DNA of 64,000 bases from Aurantimonas sp965217685 (GTDB lineage Bacteria; Pseudomonadota; Alphaproteobacteria; Rhizobiales; Rhizobiaceae): assembly GCA_965217685.1 (NCBI GenBank), contig CBDCIZ010000003.1, forward strand, positions 3,100,001-3,164,000, read 5' to 3'. A program made the translations under genes and the position numbers. Under the pieces are notes generated by a model. That model saw only the letters and a program-made list of their open reading frames with translations, was not told where the DNA came from and searched no databases. Positions 1 to 7,693 of this stretch are shown piece after piece; positions within the stretch are counted from its first letter, which is position 1; each line of letters opens with the position of its first letter.

Positions 1-203
1 GGCTTGGTGATCTCGGCGCGGGGCGTGGCGACCTCTTCCAGTTCCTGGAAACGGTGGCCGAGAGCGGTGAGGCCGCGGCGCAGTTGATCGATGGTCTCGA
101 AGGCGCGGGCGAGTTCCTGCGACAAATCCTCGATCGTCTGCGCCTGATGGGCCGACAGGACTTCGAGATCTTCCAGCCGGGCTTCGATCTCTTCCGCACT
201 CAT
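1..203 (-). CDS. slyX: SlyX family protein (partial, cut by window edge)
   Basis: The first 67 codons are present and the 3' end lies outside the window. The reading starts at the ATG complementary to 201-203 and gives MSAEEIEARLEDLEVLSAHQ, then a run of heptad-like leucines and glutamates (QTIEDLSQELARAF, then DQLRRGLTAL). This is the short coiled-coil pattern of the SlyX family, normally about 70-80 residues. The biochemical role of SlyX is not established. The start overlaps the TGA of the upstream thioesterase gene in an ATGA junction, so the two are probably translationally coupled on one - strand transcript. The family call rests on the coiled-coil pattern, the size and the start sequence. 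Confidence 0.7.
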   Translation of the reverse strand, partial: MSAEEIEARLEDLEVLSAHQAQTIEDLSQELARAFETIDQLRRGLTALGHRFQELEEVATPRAEITK

Positions 204-685
204 GGCATCAGACCTTCCAGAGCGGCGCGCAGAGTTTCATCGAGAGGGGCAGGGCGCCGTGTTTGCCGGTCCACATAGACGTGGACGAAGAAGCCCTCGG
301 CTGCAACCGCGTCGGCTTTCGCGCGAAACAGTCCCACCTCGTAACGCACCGACGACGTCCCGAGTTTCGCGACCCGAATGCCCGCTTCGACAGGATCGGG
401 AAAGGCGAGCTCGGCAAAAAAGCGGCATCCCGTTTCGACAACCAGCCCGATCCGCTCGCCCGCCTTGAGATCGAGCAGCCCGTTCTCGATCAGCCAGCCG
501 TTCACGGCACTGTCGAACAGCGCGTAGTGCACGACATTGTTCATGTGGCCGTAGATGTCGTTGTCGCCCCAACGCGTCGTCAAGGTGCGGAAGACAGGAT
601 AGGCATCGCGTGTCGACGGCGTCGGGCGGGCGTTTGCGGCGACTGCTTCGTTCGGTTTCGGTGGATTGGGCGGGCTCTCTTGCAT
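200..685 (-). CDS. Acyl-CoA thioesterase, 4HBT/hotdog family
   Basis: Predicted cytosolic single-domain hotdog thioesterase of 161 residues that would hydrolyse an acyl-CoA. The chain has the 4HBT signature: a TRWGDNDIYGHMNNVVHYAL stretch in which the Asp and the HMNN turn are the usual catalytic and substrate-site positions, then FRAKADAVAAEGFFVHVYVD in the C-terminal strand pair. The start was set at the ATG complementary to 683-685, preceded by AGGAC. An in-frame extension up to 769 is Arg/His-rich and looks non-coding. The substrate cannot be told from sequence. The gene shares an ATGA overlap with slyX and is divergent from the nucleoside transporter operon. Confidence 0.82.
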   Translation of the reverse strand: MQESPPNPPKPNEAVAANARPTPSTRDAYPVFRTLTTRWGDNDIYGHMNNVVHYALFDSAVNGWLIENGLLDLKAGERIGLVVETGCRFFAELAFPDPVEAGIRVAKLGTSSVRYEVGLFRAKADAVAAEGFFVHVYVDRQTRRPAPLDETLRAALEGLMP

Positions 686-731
686 GGGTGTCCTGTCGTC
701 CTGCGGCCGGTGGTGATGTCGGTGCCGACCC

Positions 732-767
732 CTGTGCCGGCCTCTGCGCCGGCCTTTGTGCCGTCGC
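732..767. repeat. Three imperfect 12-base tandem copies in the divergent intergenic region
   Basis: Copies at 732-743 (CTGTGCCGGCCT), 744-755 (CTGCGCCGGCCT) and 756-767 (TTGTGCCGTCGC) lie between the divergent thioesterase and ABC ATPase genes. They could be a repeat-type regulator site or simple repeat drift. No promoter could be assigned with confidence in 686-846. Confidence 0.4.
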
Positions 768-846
768 ACTACCGGTTTGTCACTGGCGTTCCATCGTTCC
801 GCTGACTAGTCTCGTCACCAGTGTGAACGAGTCCAGAGATGCGCCC

Positions 847-2391
847 ATGGCCGAACCGGCGATCGAACTGATCGACATCGACAAAAGCTTCGGCGCAGTG
901 CGGGCGAACCGGCGCATCAACCTGTCGGTGAAGCGCGGCACGATTCACGGCATCATCGGCGAGAACGGCGCCGGCAAGTCGACGCTGATGTCGATCATCT
1001 ACGGCTTCTACCAGGCCGATTTCGGCACCATCAAGGTCGGCGGAAAGGCCGTCGACATCACCGATCCGAACGCCGCGATCGCCGCCGGCATCGGCATGGT
1101 GCACCAGCATTTCATGCTGGTCGACAATTTCACCGTGGTCGAGAACGTCATGCTCGGCGCCGAGCAGTCGCCGCTGCTCGCCTCGGGCATCGCCAGGGTG
1201 CGTGCAGAGCTGAAACGGCTGGAGCGCGACCACTCGCTCGACGTCGACCCCGACGCGATCGTCGGCGAGCTGCCGGTCGGGCGCCAGCAGCGGGTGGAGA
1301 TCCTCAAAAGCCTCTATCGCGGCGCCGAGATATTGATCCTCGACGAGCCGACCGGCGTTCTCACGCCGGCCGAGGCGGACCATCTCTTCGTCGTGCTCAA
1401 GCAGTTGCGCGACGATGGCAAGACGATCATCCTGATCACCCACAAGCTGCGCGAGATCATGGACGTGACCGATGCGGTCTCGGTGATGCGCCAGGGCGAG
1501 ATGGTTGCGACCCGCAGGACCGCCGAGACCTCGGTCGGCGAACTGGCCGAGTTGATGGTCGGCCGACGTGTCCTGATGACCGTCGACAAAAGCAACGCCG
1601 CGCCCGATGCCGTCAAGCTTGCCGTCTCCGGCCTTACGGTGCGCGACGGTCGCGGCGTCGCCATGGTCAAGGACGTGTCCTTCGAGGTGCGCGCCGGCGA
1701 GATCGTCGGCATCGCCGGTGTCGCCGGCAACGGCCAATCCGAGCTGCTGGAAGCGCTCGCCGGCATCCGCAAGGCCGAGCGTGGCAAGATCGGCATGCTG
1801 GGGCGCAATCTCGAACCGACGAAGATCGCCGACCCCGCCGCGATCCGCGCCATGGGCTGCGGCCACGTGCCGGAGGACCGCCATCACATGGGCCTCGTCC
1901 TGCCCTTCGAGGAAAACGAGAACGCCATTTTAGGCTACCAGCGCGATCCGGCCTTCGCGAACGGGCCTTTCCTCGACCTCGACGCCGTGCGCAAGGACGC
2001 GCGCCAGAAGATCGAGGCCTATGACATCCGCCCGGCCGACTGCCGCCTGAAGACCGCCAACTTCTCCGGTGGCAACCAGCAGAAGATCGTGCTCGCCCGC
2101 GAGATGGAGCGCGACCCGGACCTCATCCTCATCGGTCAACCGACCCGCGGCGTCGACGTCGGCGCCATCGAGTTCATCCACAAGCGCATCGTCCAGATGC
2201 GCGACGCCGGCAAGGCGATCCTCCTCGTCTCGGTCGAACTCGACGAGATCCGCGCCCTCTCCGATCGCATCCTCGTCATGTTCGACGGCCGCATCGTCGG
2301 GGAGCGTTCGCCGGATGCGAGCGAGGGGGAGTTGGGACTGTTAATGGCGGGTGTTGAGGATGGGGGTGGTGCGGTGGAGGCGGCGGAATGA
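847..2391 (+). CDS. Nucleoside ABC transporter ATP-binding protein (two fused NBDs, BMP-type uptake)
   Basis: Energises uptake through the two permeases encoded downstream. The 514-residue protein has two ABC domains. The first has Walker A GENGAGKST (about residues 38-46) and Walker B LILDEPTGVLTP (about 162-173). The second has a degenerate Walker A GVAGNGQSE (about 290), signature FSGGNQQK (about 406) and GQPTRGVDVGA in place of the usual Walker B Glu. One intact and one degenerate ATP site is usual for the RbsA/BMP-type sugar and nucleoside importers. The ATG at 847 was chosen because MAEPAIELIDIDKSF is the normal N-terminus; the in-frame extension upstream is not protein-like. Linkage to cdd, a purine phosphorylase, deoC and deoA indicates nucleosides as cargo. 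The 3' end overlaps the VOC gene (ATGA). No binding-protein gene is adjacent. Confidence 0.93.
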   Translation: MAEPAIELIDIDKSFGAVRANRRINLSVKRGTIHGIIGENGAGKSTLMSIIYGFYQADFGTIKVGGKAVDITDPNAAIAAGIGMVHQHFMLVDNFTVVENVMLGAEQSPLLASGIARVRAELKRLERDHSLDVDPDAIVGELPVGRQQRVEILKSLYRGAEILILDEPTGVLTPAEADHLFVVLKQLRDDGKTIILITHKLREIMDVTDAVSVMRQGEMVATRRTAETSVGELAELMVGRRVLMTVDKSNAAPDAVKLAVSGLTVRDGRGVAMVKDVSFEVRAGEIVGIAGVAGNGQSELLEALAGIRKAERGKIGMLGRNLEPTKIADPAAIRAMGCGHVPEDRHHMGLVLPFEENENAILGYQRDPAFANGPFLDLDAVRKDARQKIEAYDIRPADCRLKTANFSGGNQQKIVLAREMERDPDLILIGQPTRGVDVGAIEFIHKRIVQMRDAGKAILLVSVELDEIRALSDRILVMFDGRIVGERSPDASEGELGLLMAGVEDGGGAVEAAE

Positions 2392-2813
2392 ACACCGCTC
2401 GCATCACCCTCGTCACGCTCGGCGTCGATGACGTTGCCCGGTCCGTCGCCTTTTACGAGGCGCTGGGCTGGCCGGTGGCTCAGCGCAACGATGATCATAT
2501 CGCCTTCATGGGCGGCGAGGGTCTCGTCTTGGCGCTTTGGAACCGGGCCGAGATGAGCGCCGATGGCGGGGAAGGCGATCTGCCGGCCGGCTCGGGCTCC
2601 GTCGCGCTGGCGGTGAATTTCGCCTCGGTCGACGAGGTCGATGCGTTCTACGCCAAGGCGAGGCAGGCCGGGGCCGACCCCGTCAAACCGCCTGCAGAGG
2701 TCTTCTGGGGTGGCTATTCCGGCAATTTCCGTGATCTCGACGGGCATCTCTGGGAGGTCGCGCACAATCCGTTCTGGAGGCTCGATGATGAAGGAAATAT
2801 TTACTTATCGTGA
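2388..2813 (+). CDS. VOC (glyoxalase/bleomycin-resistance fold) family protein
   Basis: A 141-residue protein with the paired beta-alpha-beta-beta-beta modules of the vicinal oxygen chelate superfamily. It has an N-terminal strand ITLVTLGVDDVARSVAFYEA with the family's SxxFYE helix start, a central SVALAVNFASVDEVDAFYA repeat of the same pattern, and a C-terminal RDLDGHLWEVAHNP with the metal-site Glu. The substrate is unknown; such proteins include lyases, dioxygenases and resistance proteins. It overlaps the ABC ATPase stop by four bases, so it is co-translated with the transporter. Base composition falls abruptly inside its last six codons, where the AT-rich HNH segment begins, so the native C-terminus may have been altered. 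Confidence 0.85.
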   Translation: MNTARITLVTLGVDDVARSVAFYEALGWPVAQRNDDHIAFMGGEGLVLALWNRAEMSADGGEGDLPAGSGSVALAVNFASVDEVDAFYAKARQAGADPVKPPAEVFWGGYSGNFRDLDGHLWEVAHNPFWRLDDEGNIYLS

Positions 2814-2852
2814 AAAAATCAAATTTCATCAGATAGTTGGAGGGATTCAATC

Positions 2853-3547
2853 GTGGCGAAAGGACCTGAAATATTGGGATTGATTAACTGGAGGGTATTC
2901 ACAATTTATCCAGATGGCGAAGTAAAAAAGCAACCCAGGAACCAAGTAATTCCAGTAGTTATCGCAAGGCGTTTCGATATCAAGTCGGGTTCGGTCGCGA
3001 AAATACGAATTAAGAACGAAAAGAGCATGGAGGATAAAATTTTCTCGTTGGACATATTCAGCGGGACTGAATTTGAAATTCCTGACGAGATATTTGATCC
3101 CACAGCATCTTATTACTGCGTTTTAGCGTTCGATGAAATGGAGCCCGAGCCCGACATTTTATCGTCAGCGCTGACTGAAAAGGAGCTTGGGCGAAAATCT
3201 AGGGTATTTCTCAATTTGAAACGCATATATTTCCAAAGGGACATTTGTAGATGTCAATTGACAGGGGTAATATGGAGAACGCTTTGGAGGTCGCTCATAT
3301 TTTGCCTTGGAAGGATTCGAGTGATTTCGAGAGAAGAAGTATAGAAAATACATTATTGCTTTCTGCTTCAATTCATCGCCTCTACGATGCGGAAAGAATC
3401 AAGATATCAGAAGACGGGTGCGTTGAATGCGATTTCAAAGTGGAAGAAACGATGTATCGGGTAATTAAAAACAGCATTGGCCCCATCTCGTTTGAGAAGA
3501 AAAAATTCATTAGGAAACGTAACCGCTCGCTCGTGCGTCTCACATGA
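2853..3547 (+). pseudogene. HNH endonuclease, split by a single-base frameshift (AT-rich insert)
   Basis: Frame one (GTG at 2853, preceded by GGAGG at about 2839) reads a beta-rich N-terminal part and reaches QRDICRCQLTG, the Cys-x-x-TG lead of an HNH nuclease. It then leaves the family pattern and stops at 3342-3344. From about 3266 another frame continues the family: ALEVAHILPWKD, ENTLLLSASIHRLYDAERI, SEDGCVECDF, i.e. the His of the HNH core and the downstream LLL..IHRLYD block. Adding one G to the GGGG run at 3264-3267 joins them as LTGGNMENALEVAHILPW and yields 231 codons, so one deleted base explains the break. The segment is AT-rich (3001-3060 has 19 G+C of 60) in a GC-rich operon and its stop forms ATGA with the permease start. 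Target and activity are unknown; it may be a restriction or selfish-element nuclease. A sequencing error would make it intact. Confidence 0.8.
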
Positions 3548-4704
3548 GCCGACCCTATGCCAAGCTGCCGGCCTGGATCGACTACGGGGTGATCCCGGTG
3601 GTGAACCTCGTCGTCGCCTTCCTCGTTGCCGGGCTCGTGGTGCTGATCGTCGGCGAAAGCCCGACCGAGGCGGCGGGGCTGATGATCCGGGGCGCCTTCG
3701 GCTATGGCGAGGGCGTCGGCTTCACGCTCTACTATACGACGAATTTCATCTTCACCGGGCTCGCCGTCGCTGTCGCCTTTCATGGTGGCCTTTTCAATAT
3801 CGGCGGTGAGGGGCAGGCCTATCTCGGCGGTCTCGGCGTGGCGATCGTCGCTTTGTCGCTCGGCGCGGTCCTGCCCTGGTGGTTGAACCTCCCGCTCGCG
3901 ATCTGTCTTTCCTTCGTCTTCGGCGCGCTCTGGGCGCTGATTCCGGCCACTCTGCAGGCGAAGCGCGGCAGCCACATTGTCATCACGACGATCATGTTCA
4001 ACTTCATCGCCGCCAGCCTGATGGTCTATCTTCTGGTTTCGGTGCTCAAACCCGTCGGCACCATGGAGCCGGGCACGGGCACCTTCGCGCCGGGCGCGCA
4101 GCTGCCGCGGCTCGGCGGGCTGTTCGACCTCTTCGGCGCCTCGCTGGGTGGTGCGCCGCTGAATGTTTCGCTGTTCGTGGCGCTCGCTTCGGCCTTTTGC
4201 GTCTGGGTCCTGATCTGGCGCACACGGCTCGGCTATGAAATCCGCACCCTCGGCTTTTCGCCCCGCGCGGCGCGCTATGCCGGCATGTCGCAGACGCGGG
4301 TGATCGTCGTCACCATGATGATCTCCGGCGGCCTCGCGGGCATGATGGCGCTCAATCCGGTGATGGGCGACCAGTTCCGGCTGCTCATCGACTTTCCCGG
4401 CGGCGCTGGTTTTGTCGGCATCGCCGTCGCGCTGATGGGGCGCGGCCATCCGGCCGGCATCCTGCCGGCCGCGCTGCTCTTCGGCGTGCTCTACCAGGGC
4501 GGCACGGAGCTCTCCTTCGACATGCCGACCATCTCGCGCGACATGATCGTCATCATCCAGGGTCTCGTCATTCTTTTCGCGGGAGCGCTCGAAAACATGG
4601 TCCGGCCGGGCATCGATGCCGCCTGGCAGCGGGTGCGGTTTCGCCGCGACGTGACCGAAGAACCCGTCACCGAGGGGGCCCAGGGGGGTGGGAGAGCAAG
4701 CTGA
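3544..4704 (+). CDS. Nucleoside ABC transporter permease (BPD_transp_2), first subunit
   Basis: Integral membrane subunit of the importer, 386 residues. The N-terminal segment IPVVNLVVAFLVAGLVVLIV is followed by further hydrophobic spans and the family hallmark GLFNIGGEGQAYLGG (about residues 82-96), where the cytoplasmic loop contacts the ATPase. The basic tail is VRFRRD-type. It starts within the HNH stop (ATGA at 3544) and its own TGA overlaps the next permease ATG by one base (TGATG), so the two subunits are coupled. Together with the downstream permease and the fused ATPase this is the core of a BMP-type nucleoside importer (NupABC/YufOPQ class by family resemblance). Confidence 0.92.
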   Translation: MSRPYAKLPAWIDYGVIPVVNLVVAFLVAGLVVLIVGESPTEAAGLMIRGAFGYGEGVGFTLYYTTNFIFTGLAVAVAFHGGLFNIGGEGQAYLGGLGVAIVALSLGAVLPWWLNLPLAICLSFVFGALWALIPATLQAKRGSHIVITTIMFNFIAASLMVYLLVSVLKPVGTMEPGTGTFAPGAQLPRLGGLFDLFGASLGGAPLNVSLFVALASAFCVWVLIWRTRLGYEIRTLGFSPRAARYAGMSQTRVIVVTMMISGGLAGMMALNPVMGDQFRLLIDFPGGAGFVGIAVALMGRGHPAGILPAALLFGVLYQGGTELSFDMPTISRDMIVIIQGLVILFAGALENMVRPGIDAAWQRVRFRRDVTEEPVTEGAQGGGRAS

Positions 4705-5684
4705 TGGATTACGGCACCGCCCTCAACATTCTCGGCTCGACCATCCGCCTGTCGACGCCGCTGCTCTTCGCCGCGCTTGCGGGCCTCTACTCGGAGCGCT
4801 CGGGCATTTTCGACATCTCGCTCGAGGGCAAGATGCTGATCTCGGCCTTCGCCTCCGCCTCCATCGCAGCCGTCACCGGCTCGGCCTTTTTGGCGCTCGT
4901 CGTCGGCATCCTGGCCGCCATCGCCTTCTCGTTGATCCATGGACTCGCCTCGATCACCTATCGCGGCAACCAGATCGTCTCGGGCGTCGCGCTCAATTTC
5001 ATCGCGGCGGGGCTGACGATCATTCTCGGCCAATACTGGTTTTCGCAAGGCGGGCGCACGCCGAGCCTGTTCGGCGGCGCGCGCTTCGGGCCGATCCATC
5101 TGCCGGGTGCCGAGGCAGCGCGCGACCTTCCCATCATTGGCCCTGTCATCGGCCCGTTCTACGCCGAAATCCTCTCGGGCCAGACGCTGCTCGTCTACGT
5201 CGCCTTCGCCATGGTGCCGATCACCTGGTGGGTGATGTTCCGCACCCGCTTCGGCCTGAGGCTCCGCGCCGTCGGCGAGAACCCGTCAGCGGTGGACACG
5301 GCCGGCATCTCGGTCGCCTGGCTGCGCTACCGGGCGGTGATCATCTGCGGCGTGCTCACCGGGTTTGCCGGCACCTATCTGTCGGTCGCGCAGGCGGCCG
5401 GTTTCACGCGGGACATGACCGCCGGCAAGGGCTACATCGCGCTCGCGGCGCTGATCTTCGCCAACTGGAAGCCGGTGCCGGTGATGTTCGCCTGCCTGCT
5501 GTTCGGCTTCCTCGACGCGATCTCGATAAGGGTGCAGGGCGTACAATTGCCTTTCATCGGCGAGATCTCGGTGCAGGCCGTGCAGGCGCTGCCCTATATT
5601 CTCACCGTCATCCTGCTCGCCGGCTTCGTCGGCAAGGCGACGCCCCCCAAGGCCGGCGGCGTGCCCTATGTGAAGGAACGCTGA
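4704..5684 (+). CDS. Nucleoside ABC transporter permease (BPD_transp_2), second subunit
   Basis: Second permease of the heterodimeric importer, 326 residues. It begins MDYGTALNILGSTIRLSTPL and has the characteristic GIFDISLEGKMLISAF motif near residues 35-50, matching GLFNIGGEGQ of its partner, followed by several hydrophobic spans. Late motifs GKGYIALAALIFANWKP are typical of the RbsC-like family in nucleoside systems. The end, GGVPYVKER, is short. The gene is joined to the first permease by TGATG at 4702-4706 and is followed 20 bases later by cdd. That placement in an unbroken salvage operon is the main argument for nucleoside cargo. Confidence 0.92.
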   Translation: MDYGTALNILGSTIRLSTPLLFAALAGLYSERSGIFDISLEGKMLISAFASASIAAVTGSAFLALVVGILAAIAFSLIHGLASITYRGNQIVSGVALNFIAAGLTIILGQYWFSQGGRTPSLFGGARFGPIHLPGAEAARDLPIIGPVIGPFYAEILSGQTLLVYVAFAMVPITWWVMFRTRFGLRLRAVGENPSAVDTAGISVAWLRYRAVIICGVLTGFAGTYLSVAQAAGFTRDMTAGKGYIALAALIFANWKPVPVMFACLLFGFLDAISIRVQGVQLPFIGEISVQAVQALPYILTVILLAGFVGKATPPKAGGVPYVKER

Positions 5685-5704
5685 TCCCAAAGGACGAGAG
5701 ATCA

Positions 5705-6100
5705 ATGTCGGACGACCTCTTCGCCATGGCGAAATCCGCCATGCGGCGCTCCCACTCGCCCTACTCGAAATTTCCCGTCGGCGCGGCGATCCGCACCAGC
5801 GACGGTCGCCTGTTCTCGGGCTGCAACATCGAGGTGGTAAGCTTTCCCGAGGGCTGGTGCGCCGAGACGACGGCCATCGCCCACATGGTGATGGACGGCG
5901 CGACGAAGATCGCCGAGATCGCCGTCGTTGCCGAAAAGCTGCCGCTCTGCAGCCCTTGCGGCGGTTGCCGCCAGCGGATCGCCGAATTCGCGACGGCCGA
6001 GACGAAGGTGCATCTGTGCGATGTCGACGGCGGCGTGAAGAAGACGGTGACCATGGCCGAGTTGCTGCCCTTGGCCTTCGAGACGGAGACTCTGTCATGA
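5705..6100 (+). CDS. cdd: Cytidine deaminase
   Basis: Hydrolytic deamination of cytidine and deoxycytidine to uridine and deoxyuridine in the cytosol. The 131-residue length fits the small homotetrameric class. Zinc ligands and catalytic acid are visible as WCAE (Cys52, Glu54) and PCGGCRQ (Cys85, Cys88), and GCNIE (residues 39-43) is the ribose-binding segment. Start ATG at 5705 has AGGA upstream (AAAGGACGAGAGATCA). The gene sits directly behind the two permeases and overlaps the phosphorylase gene by four bases, so imported cytidine can be deaminated and then phosphorolysed by the products of this operon. Confidence 0.96.
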   Translation: MSDDLFAMAKSAMRRSHSPYSKFPVGAAIRTSDGRLFSGCNIEVVSFPEGWCAETTAIAHMVMDGATKIAEIAVVAEKLPLCSPCGGCRQRIAEFATAETKVHLCDVDGGVKKTVTMAELLPLAFETETLS

Positions 6101-6939
6101 CCGCCGGCATGACCTCTGGCATGACCAACCGCATGACGCCTGCGGCCACGTTCCTGAAGGAGCGCCTCGCTGGCCGGCAACCATCTGTCGCGATGGTGCT
6201 CGGCTCCGGCCTTGGCGATCTCACCCGCGCGGTGGAGGAGGCTGTGACGATCCCCTATGCCGAGATTCCCGGCTTTCCGGTCAGCCAGGTCTCCGGCCAT
6301 GCAGGCTCGGTCGTCGCGGGACGCCTTGGCGGCAAGGAGGTGCTGATCCTCTCCGGCCGCGTCCATTATTACGAAAGCGGCGACCCGGCGGTCATGCGCC
6401 CTGTCATCGAAACGGTGCGCGATCTCGGCATCGACACGTTGGTGCTGACCAATTCGGCCGGCTCGGTGCGCGAGGAGATCCCGCCCGGCGCAGTGATGCT
6501 GATCGAGGACCACATCGCCTTTTCCGGCGTCAATCCGCTGATCGGCGAGGCGACCGACGCCCGCTTCGTCGGCATGACCACCGCCTACGACGCAGAGCTG
6601 CGCGCCGCATTCGCGGCCGCCGCGCGCGCCCATGGCGAGACGGTGTTTGCCGGCGTTTACATGTGGTTTTCCGGCCCATCCTTCGAAACGCCGGCGGAAA
6701 TCGGAATGGCGCGCGCGCTGGGCGCCGATGCGGTGGGTATGTCGACCGTGCCGGAGACGATCCTGGCGCGCTTTTGTGGGCTGAAGGTGCTGGCGGCGTC
6801 GGTGATCACCAATTACGGGGCCGGTATGACCGGCGACGAGCTCGGCCATGGCGAGACCAAGGCGATGGCGCCGATCGGCGGCGCGCGCCTCGCGACGATC
6901 CTGATGGCGATGCTGCAGACGGGAGGTTTTAATGGATGA
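6097..6939 (+). CDS. punA: Purine-nucleoside phosphorylase, trimeric NP-I class
   Basis: Reversible phosphorolysis of purine (deoxy)nucleosides to base plus (deoxy)ribose 1-phosphate. Family features of the low-molecular-mass trimeric class are VLGSGLGDL near the N-terminus (phosphate loop), SGRVHYYESGD, VLTNSAGSV and SGPSFETPAEIGMARALGADAVGMSTVPE. The chain is 280 residues from ATG 6097, but the start region contains four in-frame Met codons (MTAGMTSGMTNRMTP), so the true start may be a few residues later. It overlaps cdd (ATGA) and deoC (8 bases), which marks tight translational coupling. The symbol punA is given by class; xapA-like specificity cannot be excluded. Confidence 0.9.
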   Translation: MTAGMTSGMTNRMTPAATFLKERLAGRQPSVAMVLGSGLGDLTRAVEEAVTIPYAEIPGFPVSQVSGHAGSVVAGRLGGKEVLILSGRVHYYESGDPAVMRPVIETVRDLGIDTLVLTNSAGSVREEIPPGAVMLIEDHIAFSGVNPLIGEATDARFVGMTTAYDAELRAAFAAAARAHGETVFAGVYMWFSGPSFETPAEIGMARALGADAVGMSTVPETILARFCGLKVLAASVITNYGAGMTGDELGHGETKAMAPIGGARLATILMAMLQTGGFNG

Positions 6940-7693
6940 CGCGGTTCGGCAAAGGCAGGCGCAGGCGCTGATCGCCTGCCTCGACCTCACCAATCTCGAC
7001 GAAAATTGCACCGAGTCCGATATCGCGTCGCTCTGCGAGCGGGCGGCGACGCCCGCCGGACGAACCGCGGCGATCTGCATCTGGCCGCGCTTCGTCGTCT
7101 TCGCCAAAGAGCGACTCGCCGCCGACATCCGCATCGCCACGGTCGTGAACTTCCCGGCCGGCGGGGACGACGTCGAGGCGACGATCGCCGAGACGAAAAA
7201 GGCCGTCGCCGACGGGGCCGACGAGATCGATCTCGTCATCGCCTATCGCAAACTGCCGAAGGGTGCCGATTTCATCGAGGATCAGGTGCGTCGGGTGAAA
7301 GACGCTGCAGCGCCGGCGCGATTGAAGACCATTCTGGAGACCGGCGAGATCGGCGACGCCGACACGATCCGCCTGGCCTGCCGGTCGGCGATCGCCGGCG
7401 GGGCGGACTTCCTGAAGACCTCGACCGGCAAGGTGGAGGAAAACGCGACGCTTGCCTCGGCGCGACTGCTGCTCGAATCCATCGCCCAGTCCGGCAAGGA
7501 CATCGGCTTCAAGCCGGCCGGCGGCATCAGGAGCTTCGAGGATGCCAGGGCGTATTTCGATCTCGCCGAGGAGATCTGCGGCCAGGGCTATGCGACGCCC
7601 GATCGGTTTCGGCTTGGCGCGTCGGGTGTCCTTATCGACCTCCTGGCGGTCGCGACGGCCGGCGCTCGCAATGCAAAAGCCAGCGGATACTGA
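6932..7693 (+). CDS. deoC: Deoxyribose-phosphate aldolase
   Basis: Cleaves 2-deoxyribose 5-phosphate to glyceraldehyde 3-phosphate and acetaldehyde, the exit from deoxynucleoside breakdown to glycolysis. It is a class I (Schiff base) TIM-barrel aldolase of 253 residues. Lys162 in GADFLKTSTGK is the Schiff-base lysine by family alignment, Asp100 in ADEIDLVIAY is the proton-relay position, and FKPAGGIRS carries the second active-site lysine. VVNFPAG (about residues 71-77) is also conserved. It overlaps punA by 8 bases and deoA by one base (TGATG). Confidence 0.95.
   Translation: MDDAVRQRQAQALIACLDLTNLDENCTESDIASLCERAATPAGRTAAICIWPRFVVFAKERLAADIRIATVVNFPAGGDDVEATIAETKKAVADGADEIDLVIAYRKLPKGADFIEDQVRRVKDAAAPARLKTILETGEIGDADTIRLACRSAIAGGADFLKTSTGKVEENATLASARLLLESIAQSGKDIGFKPAGGIRSFEDARAYFDLAEEICGQGYATPDRFRLGASGVLIDLLAVATAGARNAKASGY

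Noticed and set aside
769..1887. Long open frame on the - strand opposite the ABC ATPase (and similar long frames opposite deoA, dapE, the peptide-binding proteins)
   Set aside because: They are His/Arg/Asp-rich antisense shadows caused by high G+C; the + strand genes have full domain motifs and no family pattern is seen in the shadows.
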